A stretch of 64,000 nucleotides of DNA from Vanrija pseudolonga (Eukaryota > Basidiomycota > Tremellomycetes > Trichosporonales > Trichosporonaceae): contig NC_085855.1 of assembly GCF_020906515.1 (NCBI RefSeq), forward strand, positions 2,108,001 to 2,172,000. The letters are read 5' to 3'. Each line of letters starts with the position of its first letter. The first letter of the stretch is position 1. Below the pieces are notes generated by a model. That model made no database searches and was not told where the DNA came from. It worked only from the letters and a program-made list of their open reading frames with translations. A program made the translations under genes and the position numbers. Shown here one piece after another: positions 11,617 through 22,161 of this stretch.

Positions 11617-12718
11617 CTATGTGCCTTGCCCGGCCTTCCCCTTCTCCAGGTCATGAACGTCGCCGGCACGACCTCGCCGCAGTAGCGCCAAGGGACACTT
11701 GGCACCAGCGCGCGGCTCAGGAGCCGCCAGAGCCGGCGCCAAGCGGTCGAGCGCAGCAAAGACGTCCTCCACCGGACGGTTAAGCTGGTCCTTGTGGTCG
11801 CGTGAGGCGGCTGCCGTTATTAGGGTCGCGAGTGCCGCGGACAGCTGCGCAGCAGCAGGGTTGTTGCTTGTAATGTCGTCCTTGTCCTTGTCCTCGTCCT
11901 CGTATGCGAGCTCGGCCTGCGCGTGCGCAATGACAAGACGGACCATTTCGTCCTCGGGCAGCGGGTCGCCGTCGCCAAAGGCCGCGCGCGGCGCAAACGA
12001 CGCCGTGCAGCCCGCCACGCGCGCGAGGAGCATGGCGGCCGATGGGCCGTGGCGCGAGGTTACTGGCGAGGAAGGGGAGAGCACCATCGTGATGAGGAGC
12101 ATGGCGGAGATGTACGCGGGCTGCAGGGGTGTGTGTTAGTCTCCACTCCACTTGATGCGTGCCGTGCGTGACTCGACTCGACGCACCAGAAGCACCAGCC
12201 CCGTGAGCATGTGCAGCGCGGCGACGATCACCGTGTGCGCCGCCCAGAAGAACATGAGCCCGCGCGCCTGCGCAAGCCGGTAGTCGCGCCGCCGGACCGC
12301 GATGAAGTTTGCGAGTGGTGGACGTGGTGGTGGTGGTGGTGGTGGCGTGGCGGCGCGGAGCGGCGCGTAAAGCGCCATCAGGCGGCGGTCGGGGCGGAGG
12401 AACACCTATCGTCGTCGGGGTCAGCGTGAACAGCGGCGGCGGCGGCGGCGGCGGCCGGCGACGACGACGTACATATGCCGCCCAGAGCGTGATCACCCCA
12501 GCTTGGACGAGCTGCGCCGCGATCCAGAACGCCTGGAGCGTGCCCACCGGGACGGCGTGCACGACTGTGAGTCAAGTCAGCGCTGCTGCCGGTGCCAGTG
12601 CCGGTGCCGGTGCCGGTGCCTGCGCGCACTTACCCAGTACTAAGGCCGCGCCGACGCCGACGCACGCGAGCATCGAGCACCAGCGTCCGACGGTGTTGTC
12701 GTCGCTGTCGCTGCGCAT
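11617..12718 (-). CDS. Membrane protein, tandem family member B
   Basis: Family not recognised. Four exons, 12718-12634, 12564-12473, 12405-12187 and 12120-11617 (minus), give 299 residues. Helices lie at about 12-30, 37-59, 105-130 and 133-150. The tail carries a short acidic Asp/Glu/Lys run and an Ala/Leu-rich helical region. It is a paralogue of the neighbouring genes: PVGTLQAFW matches PVRTLRAAW of gene A, and NFIAVRRRDYRLAQ plus AAHTVIVAALHMLTGLVLL aligns with the third helix of A (shared RDY, Q, AH, LH, TG and VLL). The intron after WAAY sits at the same position and phase as in A and C. A third intron splits helix 3 from helix 4 (TGLVLL then PAYISAMLL), exactly where C has one and A has none. 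Junctions are inferred by frame and consensus. Confidence 0.78.
12588..12627. repeat. GGTGCC hexanucleotide repeat in intron 1 of gene B
   Basis: Roughly six GGTGCC units (one imperfect) fill much of the 69-base first intron of tandem membrane gene B. Confidence 0.75.
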
Positions 12719-13147
12719 GGTGAGATGAGTAGCAGTAAGGTGAGGCGAGGAGCGACGATCCCTGCTTGGCTTGCTCGGGGAATAGGGGGGCTGCTTCTGC
12801 ACTCTTCCTTGCACCCTTTACATGGACCCTCAGTCACTCATCGACGCTGCAACAAAACATTGCCCTTCGCCGGGGGTGCAGCCAGGCCAGCAGGCCTCCA
12901 GGCCACCAGGCCACCGCGGCCATCTGATTGATCCTTGATCCGCTTACTTGTATTGAGTAACAACTGCATTCCGCCGCTTGTCGCCTCCAAACTCGTCCTC
13001 GATCAAAGAGCAGGCAGCAGGCAGCAGCATCACCTGACAACAAACGACTGAACGACGCTAAGTGTGCGGAGCTCCAACGTGACATAACTTTAACCACTCT
13101 ACAAAATTGCCCACCATGCCATGCCCTATAAGCGACACACGCCGGCG
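12719..13147. other. Intergenic region between tandem genes B and C
   Basis: About 430 bases with no gene seen. It is the upstream region of gene B and the 3' flank of gene C. A run of overlapping GGCC and CCAGG motifs lies at 12880-12920. No clear TATA box was found for gene B. Confidence 0.5.
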
Positions 13148-14229
13148 CTACACCTTTTCCTCAATGCACACTAGGCCGTCGGCGCGGGTCTGGGCCTCGA
13201 GCATCTCTACTTGGCGCACAGCGTCAGCGAGCAGCGCGACTGTGTCAATGTTATCGCTGTTGCTGCAGCTCTCCAACGCGTCCGACGCGGCCTGCACGGC
13301 CGCGCGCGCCTCTAGCCCCTGCACGCCGGCGGCGGCGACCGTCTCCCACAGCTGCTGGAGGACGTAGCCCGGCAGCTGGGAGAGCACGGCCGCGCGCTTC
13401 GCGGCCACAGAGTACGACAGGGGCCCGGTGAAGATGCCCCCCGTGTTGAGCGGGTTCGGCGGGCACTCGTCCATCGCGACCGCGTGGGCGCGCATCCGGT
13501 CCAGCGCGCGGCTAAAGTCCCCCCCGTAGACGTAGACGTGGACTAGGGGTTCGAGGAAGAGCACCATTGCGAGGCGGGACGACGAGAGGAGGACGGGCTG
13601 GTGGGGTGTGTCAGAGGCCGGATTTACATGGTGGGCAACGCCACACCACTCACCACACTCGGGTACGTCGCGATATGGTGAACAAACATGATGAGGTTCC
13701 ACTTGACCAGCGACACCAGCCGCGACCACACGACAAACTGCTCAAACTCGTGCGCGTGCATGTCGACATAGTCGTCCTCGAGGGCATGGTCGGGGAGCTG
13801 GGGCGTGAGCACAGGTGTCGCCTCCCATCCTCCTCCTCCACTGGCACACGACCCACCCGCTTGTCCTCATCCACGGGCGAGTATACGACAATGGTCGACT
13901 TGTCGGCGGTGCGCACAATCTGGTGGTGTCAGCGGTCATCGCGTCGCCGGCGGCGACCCACGTCAGAGTAGAGGTGGAACAGGAGCAACAGCTCGAACGT
14001 GAACACGAGCCCCCAGATTCCGCGGATCCAGCGCACGCTCGTCGGATCGCTGAACGAGCTCACCCAGCCCGGGTGCTCCGGTGAGATGAAGTATCGTGCT
14101 GGGCTGAGTCAGCCTCGTCCGGAGAAAGTACCCACCAGCTGCGACCACCAACAACCACGGCCCAACGCACGCCGCGAGCAGCGGGAGCGCCGCCCACTCC
14201 GAGTTGAGCTGCTGTCTGTGTCGTGTCAT
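13148..14229 (-). CDS. Membrane protein, tandem family member C
   Basis: Family not recognised. Five exons, 14229-14136, 14098-13962, 13919-13857, 13797-13654 and 13597-13148 (minus), give 295 residues. Hydrophobic segments lie at about 13-31, 55-76, 118-140 and 150-170, followed by an Ala-rich helical tail ending in CIEEKV. The third exon is 63 nt and phase 0, the same size and phase as exon 2 of gene A, and encodes the equivalent DKST...VDED stretch. The next exon begins with DHALEDDYVDMHAHEFEQF, which matches SHSLLDDYV...FGQL of gene A. An extra intron in the N-terminal part separates it from A. A TATA-like element lies 62 bases upstream of the ATG. No known domain is visible; the function is unknown. 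Confidence 0.78.
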
Positions 14230-14290
14230 GTCGTCGTCGAGTTGTGGTGGATGGCGACGTCGTGCTGCTGTTGCTGCATGCGAGGCGAGT

Positions 14291-14297
14291 CTTATAC
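14291..14297 (-). promoter_or_regulatory. TATA-like element of tandem membrane gene C
   Basis: The minus strand reads GTATAAG about 62 bases upstream of the ATG at 14229, similar in spacing to the TATA box of gene A. Confidence 0.5.
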
Positions 14298-14697
14298 TCG
14301 CTCTCAGCCAGACAGAGTGGGAATCGCCGTCGTCGTTGTCGTCGTCGTCTGGGCGATTGTAGTGTGGGTGGCTGGGAGGAGACCTATGATGTAACCATCA
14401 CGTGTGGGGTAAGTAGTAAATGACCATCCAAGGGAAGAGAGGCGGCAACGTACGTTGGCAAGCAAGGCCCGGCACCCGGCACGTCGTAACTGACAATGCA
14501 AAGCAACAGGGGTGACCGCTCTCGTCTTGGTGGTTGTTGTGCCTCTGGGTTGTAGCGACGACAAGCTCGGGCTGCACGGCTTCACAAGCGAGGATGCGTC
14601 CATGCTTCTAGCCAGAGCTTGGCGCCACGGCGACACGCCACTCCGACACTCCTCCGCTGCACGACAACACTACTGCATACAGACAGATACAACTCGC
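14298..14697. other. Intergenic region between gene C and the basic-tail protein
   Basis: About 0.4 kb with no gene recognised. It holds the 3' flank of the basic-tail gene and the distal promoter of gene C. A GTC/GTCGTC patch near 14325-14350 is the only simple repeat. Confidence 0.45.
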
Positions 14698-16164
14698 CTA
14701 CTCGTACGTCTCCACAATGCGCTTCACAAGCGCCGCATGCTTCTTGTCGCCCGACCACGGCGCGCCAGACGGCGGGGTGAACGACAAGAACCGCCTGACG
14801 GCCGGCATGTCGTCGGTGGATGGCCACTTGTCGACAGCAGGGAACACATCCCTCAGCAGCGCCCTCGCGGCCTCGTACCCGCCGTCAAACCACATCTGCC
14901 CATTATGCATCCACTCCTCGACCGCGCCCTCGGGCTTGAGCGGGTCGTCCATGTCCTCGTCGACAGCCCGCACCTTGTCCTCGTACGCGGTGAGAATCCC
15001 CACCACGCGCGCCGACGCCGCCGCGTCCGCAGCGTGCGCGAGCAGCCGGCGTACCTGCGAAAGGCTGAGATACCCGGCGCCTACGGCGACGCCGAGCTGC
15101 TCGAGCATCTCGTGCGCGTGCCGGCCGCAGAACAGGCGCGCAAACACGAGTACCTTGCACGCCGCGCGCCGCACCCGCGTCTGCAGCACGAGATTGCGGC
15201 TTGCGATGGCAGTCACCCGCGCGAAGAGGTACCAGATTGCGAGCGAGCTGTCGTCGTCGATGTGCTCTGGCGGCGGGAAGTCATTGGCGGTTTGCTCGCC
15301 GCAATGCGGCAGAGACGCCCCGGGGCCGTGCACGCGCGTGCCGCTCACGGCATGGCACAGGTGCTCGTCGCCGCACACGCTCGTGAGGGTCGTGTTGTGC
15401 TCGAGCGCGCCGACGAGGGCAGGGAGCGCCGTGTTCTCGAGGCGCGCAAACTCGCGCACGGCGAAGAGGTCGAGCGTGGCCAGGTCGCTCCGCGAGACGA
15501 GGCGCGTGAGCTGTTCGATTGGATCTTGCTCGCGCAGGCCCGAGTTGTTAAACGTGAGGCTGCGCACACGCTGCCCGCGCAAGAAGTCGAGCTGCGCGTG
15601 GTACGCAGACTGGAAGTGCACCTTGTCAGTGAGGGGCGGCACGGCGGCCAGGATCGAGTCGTGCACGTGCCGCGAGTCGATAAAGGGGCCGGCCTTGGGG
15701 TTGGTCGACACGCGGAACTCGACGCGCTCAGTCGGAGGGTAGAAGCCAGTCTTGCCAATCGGCTCGCTGTACCCCGCTTCGCGTCGTATCACGTCGAAGG
15801 CCTTGTCCTCGTCGAGGGCGATGAGCGCCGCGTCGTCCCACACCTCGCCGCCCCACTGCAGGCCGTCGGTCGGGGGCGTGATGGACAAGACAAACGCTTT
15901 GACTTGTTTTGTTGTGGACAAGGGGTGTGCGCCAGCGGGGGCGGCAGCAGCAGCAGCAGCAGCACCGGCCTTGGGGGCCAACTTGCCCTTGGGCTTGGGC
16001 GCAGGTTTAGCTTTGGCTGCCGGTGTGGTCTTGGGCGTCGTCGCCTTGGCTTTGGCCGCCGGCGCCGACTTCAACGCAGACGATGCGGCCTTGGCCTTGG
16101 ATGCTGCCTTGGGTATCGCCTTTGGAGTCGCCTTTGCCGGCGCGGCCTTCTTGCGGGGCGGCAT
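14698..16164 (-). CDS. Single-exon protein with histone-H1-like Lys/Ala/Pro tail
   Basis: Function not recognised. One uninterrupted frame of 488 residues. Residues 1-75 are almost only Lys, Ala, Pro and Thr (MPPRKKAAPAKATPKAIPKA and repeats of AKA/PKA), like the tails of histone H1 or other DNA-binding proteins, and end in a run of Ala. The remaining 410 residues are an ordinary folded-looking sequence with Trp and acidic residues and no motif I can name. It includes LRSLTF-type and leucine-spaced stretches near 215-270. It is intron-free, unusual beside neighbours with three to six exons. A long open frame on the opposite strand (14512-16428) is an artefact of GC-rich codon use. A nuclear role is suggested only by the tail. 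Confidence 0.75.
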   Translation of the reverse strand: MPPRKKAAPAKATPKAIPKAASKAKAASSALKSAPAAKAKATTPKTTPAAKAKPAPKPKGKLAPKAGAAAAAAAAPAGAHPLSTTKQVKAFVLSITPPTDGLQWGGEVWDDAALIALDEDKAFDVIRREAGYSEPIGKTGFYPPTERVEFRVSTNPKAGPFIDSRHVHDSILAAVPPLTDKVHFQSAYHAQLDFLRGQRVRSLTFNNSGLREQDPIEQLTRLVSRSDLATLDLFAVREFARLENTALPALVGALEHNTTLTSVCGDEHLCHAVSGTRVHGPGASLPHCGEQTANDFPPPEHIDDDSSLAIWYLFARVTAIASRNLVLQTRVRRAACKVLVFARLFCGRHAHEMLEQLGVAVGAGYLSLSQVRRLLAHAADAAASARVVGILTAYEDKVRAVDEDMDDPLKPEGAVEEWMHNGQMWFDGGYEAARALLRDVFPAVDKWPSTDDMPAVRRFLSFTPPSGAPWSGDKKHAALVKRIVETYE

Positions 16165-17464
16165 GGCAGGTTGTTGTTGATGGTGAGTGGTGTCACGGCC
16201 AAGCCATTAAGTTATGACGACGCGACGGGCTGGTTCAAGGGCACCGATAGCCGCGGCCATGAAACGTGGCGCGGGGTGGGTCTAGCGGAGTGGGTGGGGG
16301 GCGGTACTTGCGCGCTACATGCACATGCGCGAGACAGGCAATGTTGGAGGCATCCCGTGCATGTGCAGGCTGCTTTGAGCCGAGTGACGAGATGGAGACA
16401 CGGCGTCTGCTCAGCCAGGATAGATTAGATAGCCCGTGCGCGGGCGCGTGCGCGCACCACGCGACGCGTGCTTTCCGCCGGTGTCCAAGGTCAAGGTGCC
16501 TCGCCTCGCCTCGCCTCGCCAGCCCGACGCGCGCCATTACTCTGCGGCACGGCACTGCACCGCGCACCTCGTCACACGCTCACGCCCGCGCCCACCCTCG
16601 CGGGCGGGAGCCTGCGGCCGGCTCGTGTCGGCGTGCTTACGTCGGACGAGCGTGGGCTGCTGGCTCGGGAGATAACGGCGTGGCGGGGGGGGGGGGGGCG
16701 GCGAGTGTGCCGACTGTTCTCTCCTCCGGATGTTCCTCCGCCGTGGTCATTGCCTGCCTGGCCCCAGAATGCACTGCACGCAGAGGCAGGCGCCCGACCG
16801 TCCCCCCTCCCCCTCCTTCCCCGCCCACGTCGGCCTCGCACCGACCCCAAAACGCGCTTGCTTGCTGGCCAGCACCATCCGCTCAGCCCACCACCCACGC
16901 CCACTCCGCTCCGACGGCCGGTGTGGCGTTGTGGCGGTGGCGCAGGCCCAGTCCACCACCAACAACAACGTGGCCTCCCTGCCAAGGCTCTGTCGGCGTC
17001 CTTTTCTCGCCGCCGCAAGTACGATCTGCGCCGCGCGAGCCTGCCTGGGATAATCTGGATGAACTGATCTGCACGGCGTCCATGGCGGCCGCAGCGGCAA
17101 CGCCACGTCTCGCAAACGTTTCTTCACGCCATTTTTCTGTCCCAGCTGGCTACGCTGCAGCCAGCCTCGTGCGTCTGTGCCAAGCGCTCGCTTGTGCTGA
17201 TCCATTGATGGACTACACAGCGGCACAGGCCGACACCCAGCCCCGACTGCCGGACCTTGCAGCGATCTGCTGGCTAAGGGACGGGCCGCCACGGGGCTGG
17301 CGACTGGTTGGCCGCAGCGAGCGCCGCAGCGGCGGGGCGGCGGCCGGGGTCACGTCGAGCCCGGAGGACCGGAGGGTCGGGGTCGGGGGCTGACAGACAT
17401 TGATTTGCATGGGTGATAAAAGGTGGCCGGGGCAAGAAGGGTGTGTGGGGCATATCCCACCACC
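16165..17464. other. 1.3-kb intergenic region, no gene seen
   Basis: Shared upstream region of two divergent genes. It contains long but compositionally biased open frames (for example 16266-17393 plus) that are Arg/Pro/Ser-rich, lack any motif and are probably not genes. A G-run of about 13 lies near 16686-16698, and repeats of CCTCG at 16500-16520. Confidence 0.5.
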
Positions 17465-19154
17465 ATGTCTGCGTTTACAGAGAACAGCCCAAAACCGCCT
17501 CTGCTGCCCGCCGCTGGCTCGACCGGCTCCGACTCGTCAGTGGACGGCGCGGCGCCGCGCGACGTCGAGAAGGCCGCGGGCGAGCCAGATCACGCCGAGG
17601 ACGCCGTGTTCGGCAAGCTCGAGGGTGGCAAGGCGCTCGACTACAGGGCTGTGAGTGGTCGTCGTCGTGTTGGTGGCTGGCGTCGTTCTGACTCCCCGCC
17701 CAGGTCGGCGCAAAAGGCGCGTTCGTGCTCCTCGTCAAGGTCAACCTAGGCCTTGGTGTCCTGGGCCTCCCGCACGCGTTCGGCGTGCTCGGCCTGGTCC
17801 CAGGCATCCTGTGTATCCTCGTGATCCAGACCATCTTCTGCTGTGCGTGCTCTGCCTCTCTGACTCGGGCCGCCGCTCACTCGCACCGCCCAGACTGCGC
17901 GCTCATGATCGGCCGCTTCAAGATCGCCCACCCGCAGGTATACACCGTGTCTGACGCCGCCGCCGTGTTCGGCGGGCGCTGGGCCAAGGAGTTCTGGTTC
18001 TTCGCGCTCAACCTGCGTAAGTGTGCCCCCTCGCCCCCCCGCTGACCACCAGAGATGATCTTCTTCGTCGCGGCGGCCTGCGTCGGCGTGAGCACGGCGC
18101 TCAACGCCGTGTCCGCGCACGGCGCCTGCACGGCCATCTTCATCGCCGTCGCGGGCGTCCTCGCGTTCCTCTTCGGCTCGATCCCCACCCTCGGAGCCAT
18201 CACGTGGATCGGGTGGGCTGGGCTCGCGTCCATCCTCGCCGCGGTGTTTACTGTGACTGTCGCGACGGGCGTGCAGTCCCGGCCCAGTCTCGCGCCAGCC
18301 ACTGGGCCGTTTGACAAGAACGTGAAGATGTTTGGCGACGCGACCTTCGCGCAGGCCATGGCGGCCATCAACCAGATCTTGTTCGCGTACGGGTCTACCC
18401 CGATGTTGTGAGTGGCACCCACGGCGGTCAAGTGGCACCGAGCTAACGCTGCAGCTTCGGCATCGCATCCGAGATGCGCGAACCACGCAAGTTCACCCAC
18501 TCGATGGTCGCGTCCATCGGCTTCCTCACCACGGTGTACCTCGTCGTCGGCGTGGTCGTGTACCACTACTGCGGGCAGTACGTCGCCAGCCCGTCCCTCG
18601 GGTCGGCCGGGCCGCTGCTCAAGAAGATCTGCTACGGGATCGCCATCCCGGGTCTGCTGGCGTCCATGACGCTGTTTACACACGTAAGTGGCCCGGCGTG
18701 CCACACCTGTCCCCCACTCACCCCGCCCCAGATGGCCTCGAAGAACATCTTTGTCCGCGCGCTCGCCGGCTCGCGCCACCTGGCGGCCAATACGCCGACC
18801 CACTGGGCCGCGTGGCTCGGCATCACGGCCGGGTGCGCGCTGATCGGGTACGTGATCGCGTCCGCGATCCCCATCTTCGACAGCCTCATCAGCATCATTG
18901 GCGCGCTCGTCGTGCCCACGCTCTCGGTGATCCCGTACACCTTCATGTGGTGGCACGACAACTACCGCTACGTGCCGGCCGGGCAGCGGACGCTGCGCAA
19001 GCACCTCCACTTTGCGCTCAACATCGTCATCCTCGCCATCGCCTTCTTCCTCACTGCTGCAGGCACATACGGCGCCGTCGACGACCTCATCAACACGACC
19101 AACAACTCGGGCCCGTGGACCTGCCACGACAACTCGGGCACCGTCAAGGACTAG
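17465..19154 (+). CDS. Amino-acid transporter of the AAAP family
   Basis: Probable proton-coupled amino-acid permease, similar in layout to fungal neutral/aromatic permeases of the Mtr/Avt type. Six exons, 17465-17650, 17704-17842, 17894-18016, 18053-18407, 18455-18683 and 18732-19154, give 484 residues. An acidic cytosolic N terminus (1-60) precedes about eleven helices. The first helix reads GAFVLLVKVNLGLGVLGLPHA, the usual start of AAAP proteins (a Gly-rich break in helix 1). Later landmarks are FGIASEMREPRKF and YTFMWWHDNYRY. The C terminus is short, WTCHDNSGTVKD. Substrate specificity cannot be read from the sequence. It converges on a Zn2Cys6 regulator gene. Confidence 0.9.
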
Positions 19155-19436
19155 CTAGTAGAACTTACATAGACAGCATGTGTGTAGGATAATGTACAAC
19201 CTTGCATGGACGGGTTAACCCTGGTGCGTGGCGCCGACGCGCCGGGGTTGCTCTTGGCACCCAGCACGTTCGTGCTACGACCTTCAGCTCCAGCGCCACA
19301 TTCCCGCCAAGCACAGCATGAACGCACGGTGGCTCAACATGCATCACCCCCAATGTACAACGACAATGTATGGCGCTCAGGCCACTTGTTCGCGTTCGCC
19401 AGACTTCCACGGGTTCGTTGCTCAATCCTCCGCGCC

Positions 19437-21739
19437 TCAGCTCGACGGCGCCGCGTCAACCGACATGGCCGGGGGCGGCGAGTTGGCCCGGCTGTCCATC
19501 GTCGCGTCGGCCGGCGGCGGCATCTGGACGAAGGTAATAGCCGAGAACTGGCGTCAGCGCAGCCGATGACCTGAACCCACCATATCACACCAGTCTCGCA
19601 CGAGATCCGTGTCGGTCCCCGGCGACCCCGCCTGGCCGCAAAGCGCGCACGCAATGTGGAACACCTTGCCGCGGACCGACTCGCCGTTGGAGGCCAAGTC
19701 CTCGACGGGGATGCTCATGAGCATCGAGTGGATCTCACGTGCGATGGCTTTGCGGTCACGGATGAGGCGTTCGTCGTCAATGTGCAGCGCGGAGCGGAGG
19801 TCATACTGCGGGGTGAGCGAGGCACACAACACTCTAACCCACCAGAGCAAACTTGACGATCGCCGCAGTGATGAGAATGTTGGCTCGCTGTGTCGCAAAC
19901 ACCTGCCGGTTCGCCTCGTTCAGCACCGTCGTCGGGTCCTGGATGGCGCCGGGAAGCTCGGCGAGCACGACATGCACTCTCTCCTCGGCGGCCACGGTCC
20001 ACTCCACCCCAATGGTTTGCAGGTCGGACAGGATACACCGGTGGTGGAAGAAGCACTCTGAGAGGATGCGGAAGAGCTTGGAGACTGACACGAAGCCCTC
20101 GAGCACCGACGTTCGCTGCGGAGGCTGCGGGAACATGCCCTGCGAGGTGATGTACTCGTCGTCGATGGCCTCGGGGAACGAACACACGCCTTGAAAGTCG
20201 TTGATAAGCATCGGGTTGCCTGGGATCGCGCGCGTCTTGTCGCTGGCATACAGCTGCCAGAAGACGCGACGCCGCAGCTGCACCTCGATCGAGTCGAGAC
20301 CGAGCGACGCCGTCTTGGCGTCACTGTGCAGGCCGAGTGTAAAGGCAAGCTGTACAGCTTGACCGAGTCGCGCCGCCGCCGTGTGCGCCAAGCCGATAGA
20401 GAGAAGGTAAAAGTTGTCGCTGGGAATGTCAGTCGTCTAACCATTGGTCTCACTCACAAAATAATTATACAAATCTGAGTCAGCGACACATGGCCATGGT
20501 ATGTCCGCTGCAGTGCCTGACTTGTGCGATGGCACCTCCTCTGCAGACGCTTTAGTCCCTCGACGTCGAACTGGTCCGTCACGAGTCTGGACGTCGGCAG
20601 CTGCGAGATGCTGAACGCGACGAGGCTGAGCAGCAGCGCGCGGAAGTCGGTGTCCCGGAGGTCCAACCTCGTGGCGAGTCCCTCCGCAAACGTCTGCCGG
20701 TGGACGAGGGGCAACAGGGGCCAGAGGTACTGCAAGTACAGCGAGATGTAATGCGAAATGTTGGCCCACGACGTGACGTCCTCGAGCTGTGGCTCACGCG
20801 CCGACGTGTAGCTGTTCGACGCCTGTGCCGCCGAGTTGGACATCAAGTTCTCCGGTGACTCGAGCGACAAGAGCTGCGCCTGCTCGGACGGGAACTGGCT
20901 AATACCGTCCATGAGGTTGAAGCCAAAGTCTAGGCCGTTGCCAAAGTTGTCGAGCGTGATCGAGTCGAGCCAGCTCAGGCCGCCGTTCTCGGGGTGCTGG
21001 CGGAGGGCCGGGCCTCCGTTCGTGACGCCTCCGCCGCCAAACGAGCTGAATGGGCTGCGGGGCGTCGCGCCCGGGTTCTGCGACGACGCCGACGGCGTCC
21101 GGTGGTCGTACGCGTCGGCGGCATCCAGCAGCCCCTGCAGCCCCGAGGGCGTCGAGCTGACGCCGTTCGCTGAGAACGGGCGCCCGGTGGGCGCGTGTCG
21201 GTGCTGGTCGGGGTAGGGCGCATGCAGCGCCCGCTGGCTGGACAGCAGTGACTGGCGCACCGGTCCGACGCCGTCGCGGCCCCCGTTGGTGGCTCGGTCA
21301 CGGTCCTGCCCATTCTGCTGGGCTTTCATGGCCAGCGCAAAGCTGGGCGTCAGCGCGGTAAGCGACAACCCCACGACCCACGAGTTCTTTCGTCCGGGCT
21401 TCTTCTTGACATAGTCGTATGTGCAGTCGATCTGTAAGTTGCGACAACCGACGCAGGGCAGCGTCGCGTCGCGTTCGTCGTCTACGCACTTTATCTGGGG
21501 AAGAAGCGGGTCAGCGGCAGCCGACGATCACGCCCGAGCGCCGAGGGCTCGGCCCGAGAACCCACCTTGCGCTTGCGGCAGTTGTCGCACGTCTTGCTGG
21601 CCTTTGGAGGTGCGGCTTGAGCCTTGGACGGCGAGGCGGCCGCCGCCGAGCCGGCACGAGATGGCCCCGCGGCGGCGGCGGCAACGGCGGATGCGGCTGC
21701 GGCGTCGTCTGCTGCGCCCCCGTCTGCTCCTCCGGACAT
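19437..21739 (-). CDS. Zn2Cys6 transcription factor with fungal_trans domain (1)
   Basis: Binuclear zinc-cluster DNA-binding regulator. Five exons, 21739-21566, 21494-20458, 20419-19843, 19805-19581 and 19547-19437 (minus), give 707 residues. The zinc cluster at about residues 51-82 has the spacing C-x2-C-x6-C-x10-C-x2-C-x6-C (CDNCRKRK joined to IKC, then PCVGC and DC). It is followed by the basic linker YDYVKKKPGRK. A fungal-specific regulatory domain covers about 280-560, with RRRVFWQLYASDKT. Intron 1 splits the zinc cluster. The last intron (19580-19548) is only 33 nt, the shortest I call. Start 21739 is chosen over an in-frame ATG at 22003 because the extra sequence is low-complexity; either is possible. 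It is upstream-adjacent to the sugar porter on the same strand, suggesting but not proving a regulatory link. Confidence 0.9.
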
Positions 21740-22063
21740 GCCGGTGCCCGCTGGTGGTGACGAGTCTGTGTTTGTGATGGCTGTCGAGTGTCGCGAGGTG
21801 TGCTGCGTGCGATGCAGGCCTCGCCGGTGGATTGTACAGTGCTGCGGTGGATTCGCGGGGCAATGCAAGATGGCGGTTTGAAGAGGAGGTGTCCCGGCAG
21901 TGAATGGGCCGACGACGGCGGCAAAGCCGGCAGGGTCGGGCGGGGCGAGCGGAAGCAGAATTGCGGGCCAAGCGTCACGCGCCGAAGGTTGAAAACTCCC
22001 CATGGCTCCCCACTCACCCAGTCAGGCAATCTCCCCATGACGGCCCAAAAAGCTAAATCGCTC
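21740..22063. other. Upstream region of Zn2Cys6 regulator 1
   Basis: About 320 bases between the regulator start and the tRNA gene. The frame of the regulator remains open through most of it up to an alternative ATG at 22003. No other gene was seen. Confidence 0.5.
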
Positions 22064-22161
22064 TACGCCAAGGGGGAATCGAACCCCCGTCCTAAGTAAT
22101 CATTGTAGTTCAACGCCACAGAAGTGGGAAACTCAGAGGATAGCCACTACCACATTGGCGT
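22064..22161 (-). tRNA. tRNA-Gly(CCC), probable, with 26-nt intron
   Basis: On the minus strand the 7-bp acceptor stem pairs ACGCCAA (22161-22155) with TTGGCGT (22071-22065), plus discriminator A at 22064. A perfect T arm GGGGG-TTCGATT-CCCCC lies at 22088-22072. The anticodon stem TGAGT/ACTTA closes a loop with anticodon CCC at 22128-22126 once a 26-nt intron (22124-22099) between positions 37 and 38 is removed, leaving 72 nt. The intron can pair GTGG with CCAC of the anticodon loop, as in eukaryotic pre-tRNAs. The D stem is weak (two clear G-C pairs), so the identity is less certain than the presence of a tRNA. Confidence 0.7.

Noticed and set aside
14512-16428. 638-codon open frame on the plus strand opposite the basic-tail protein
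   Set aside because: Arg/His/Val-rich with no motif and no start context; the minus-strand frame is the better protein. Long antisense frames are common in GC-rich genes.
16266-17393. 375-codon plus-strand frame in an intergenic region
   Set aside because: Arg/Pro/Ser-rich, compositionally like random GC-rich DNA, no motif, no splice partners.
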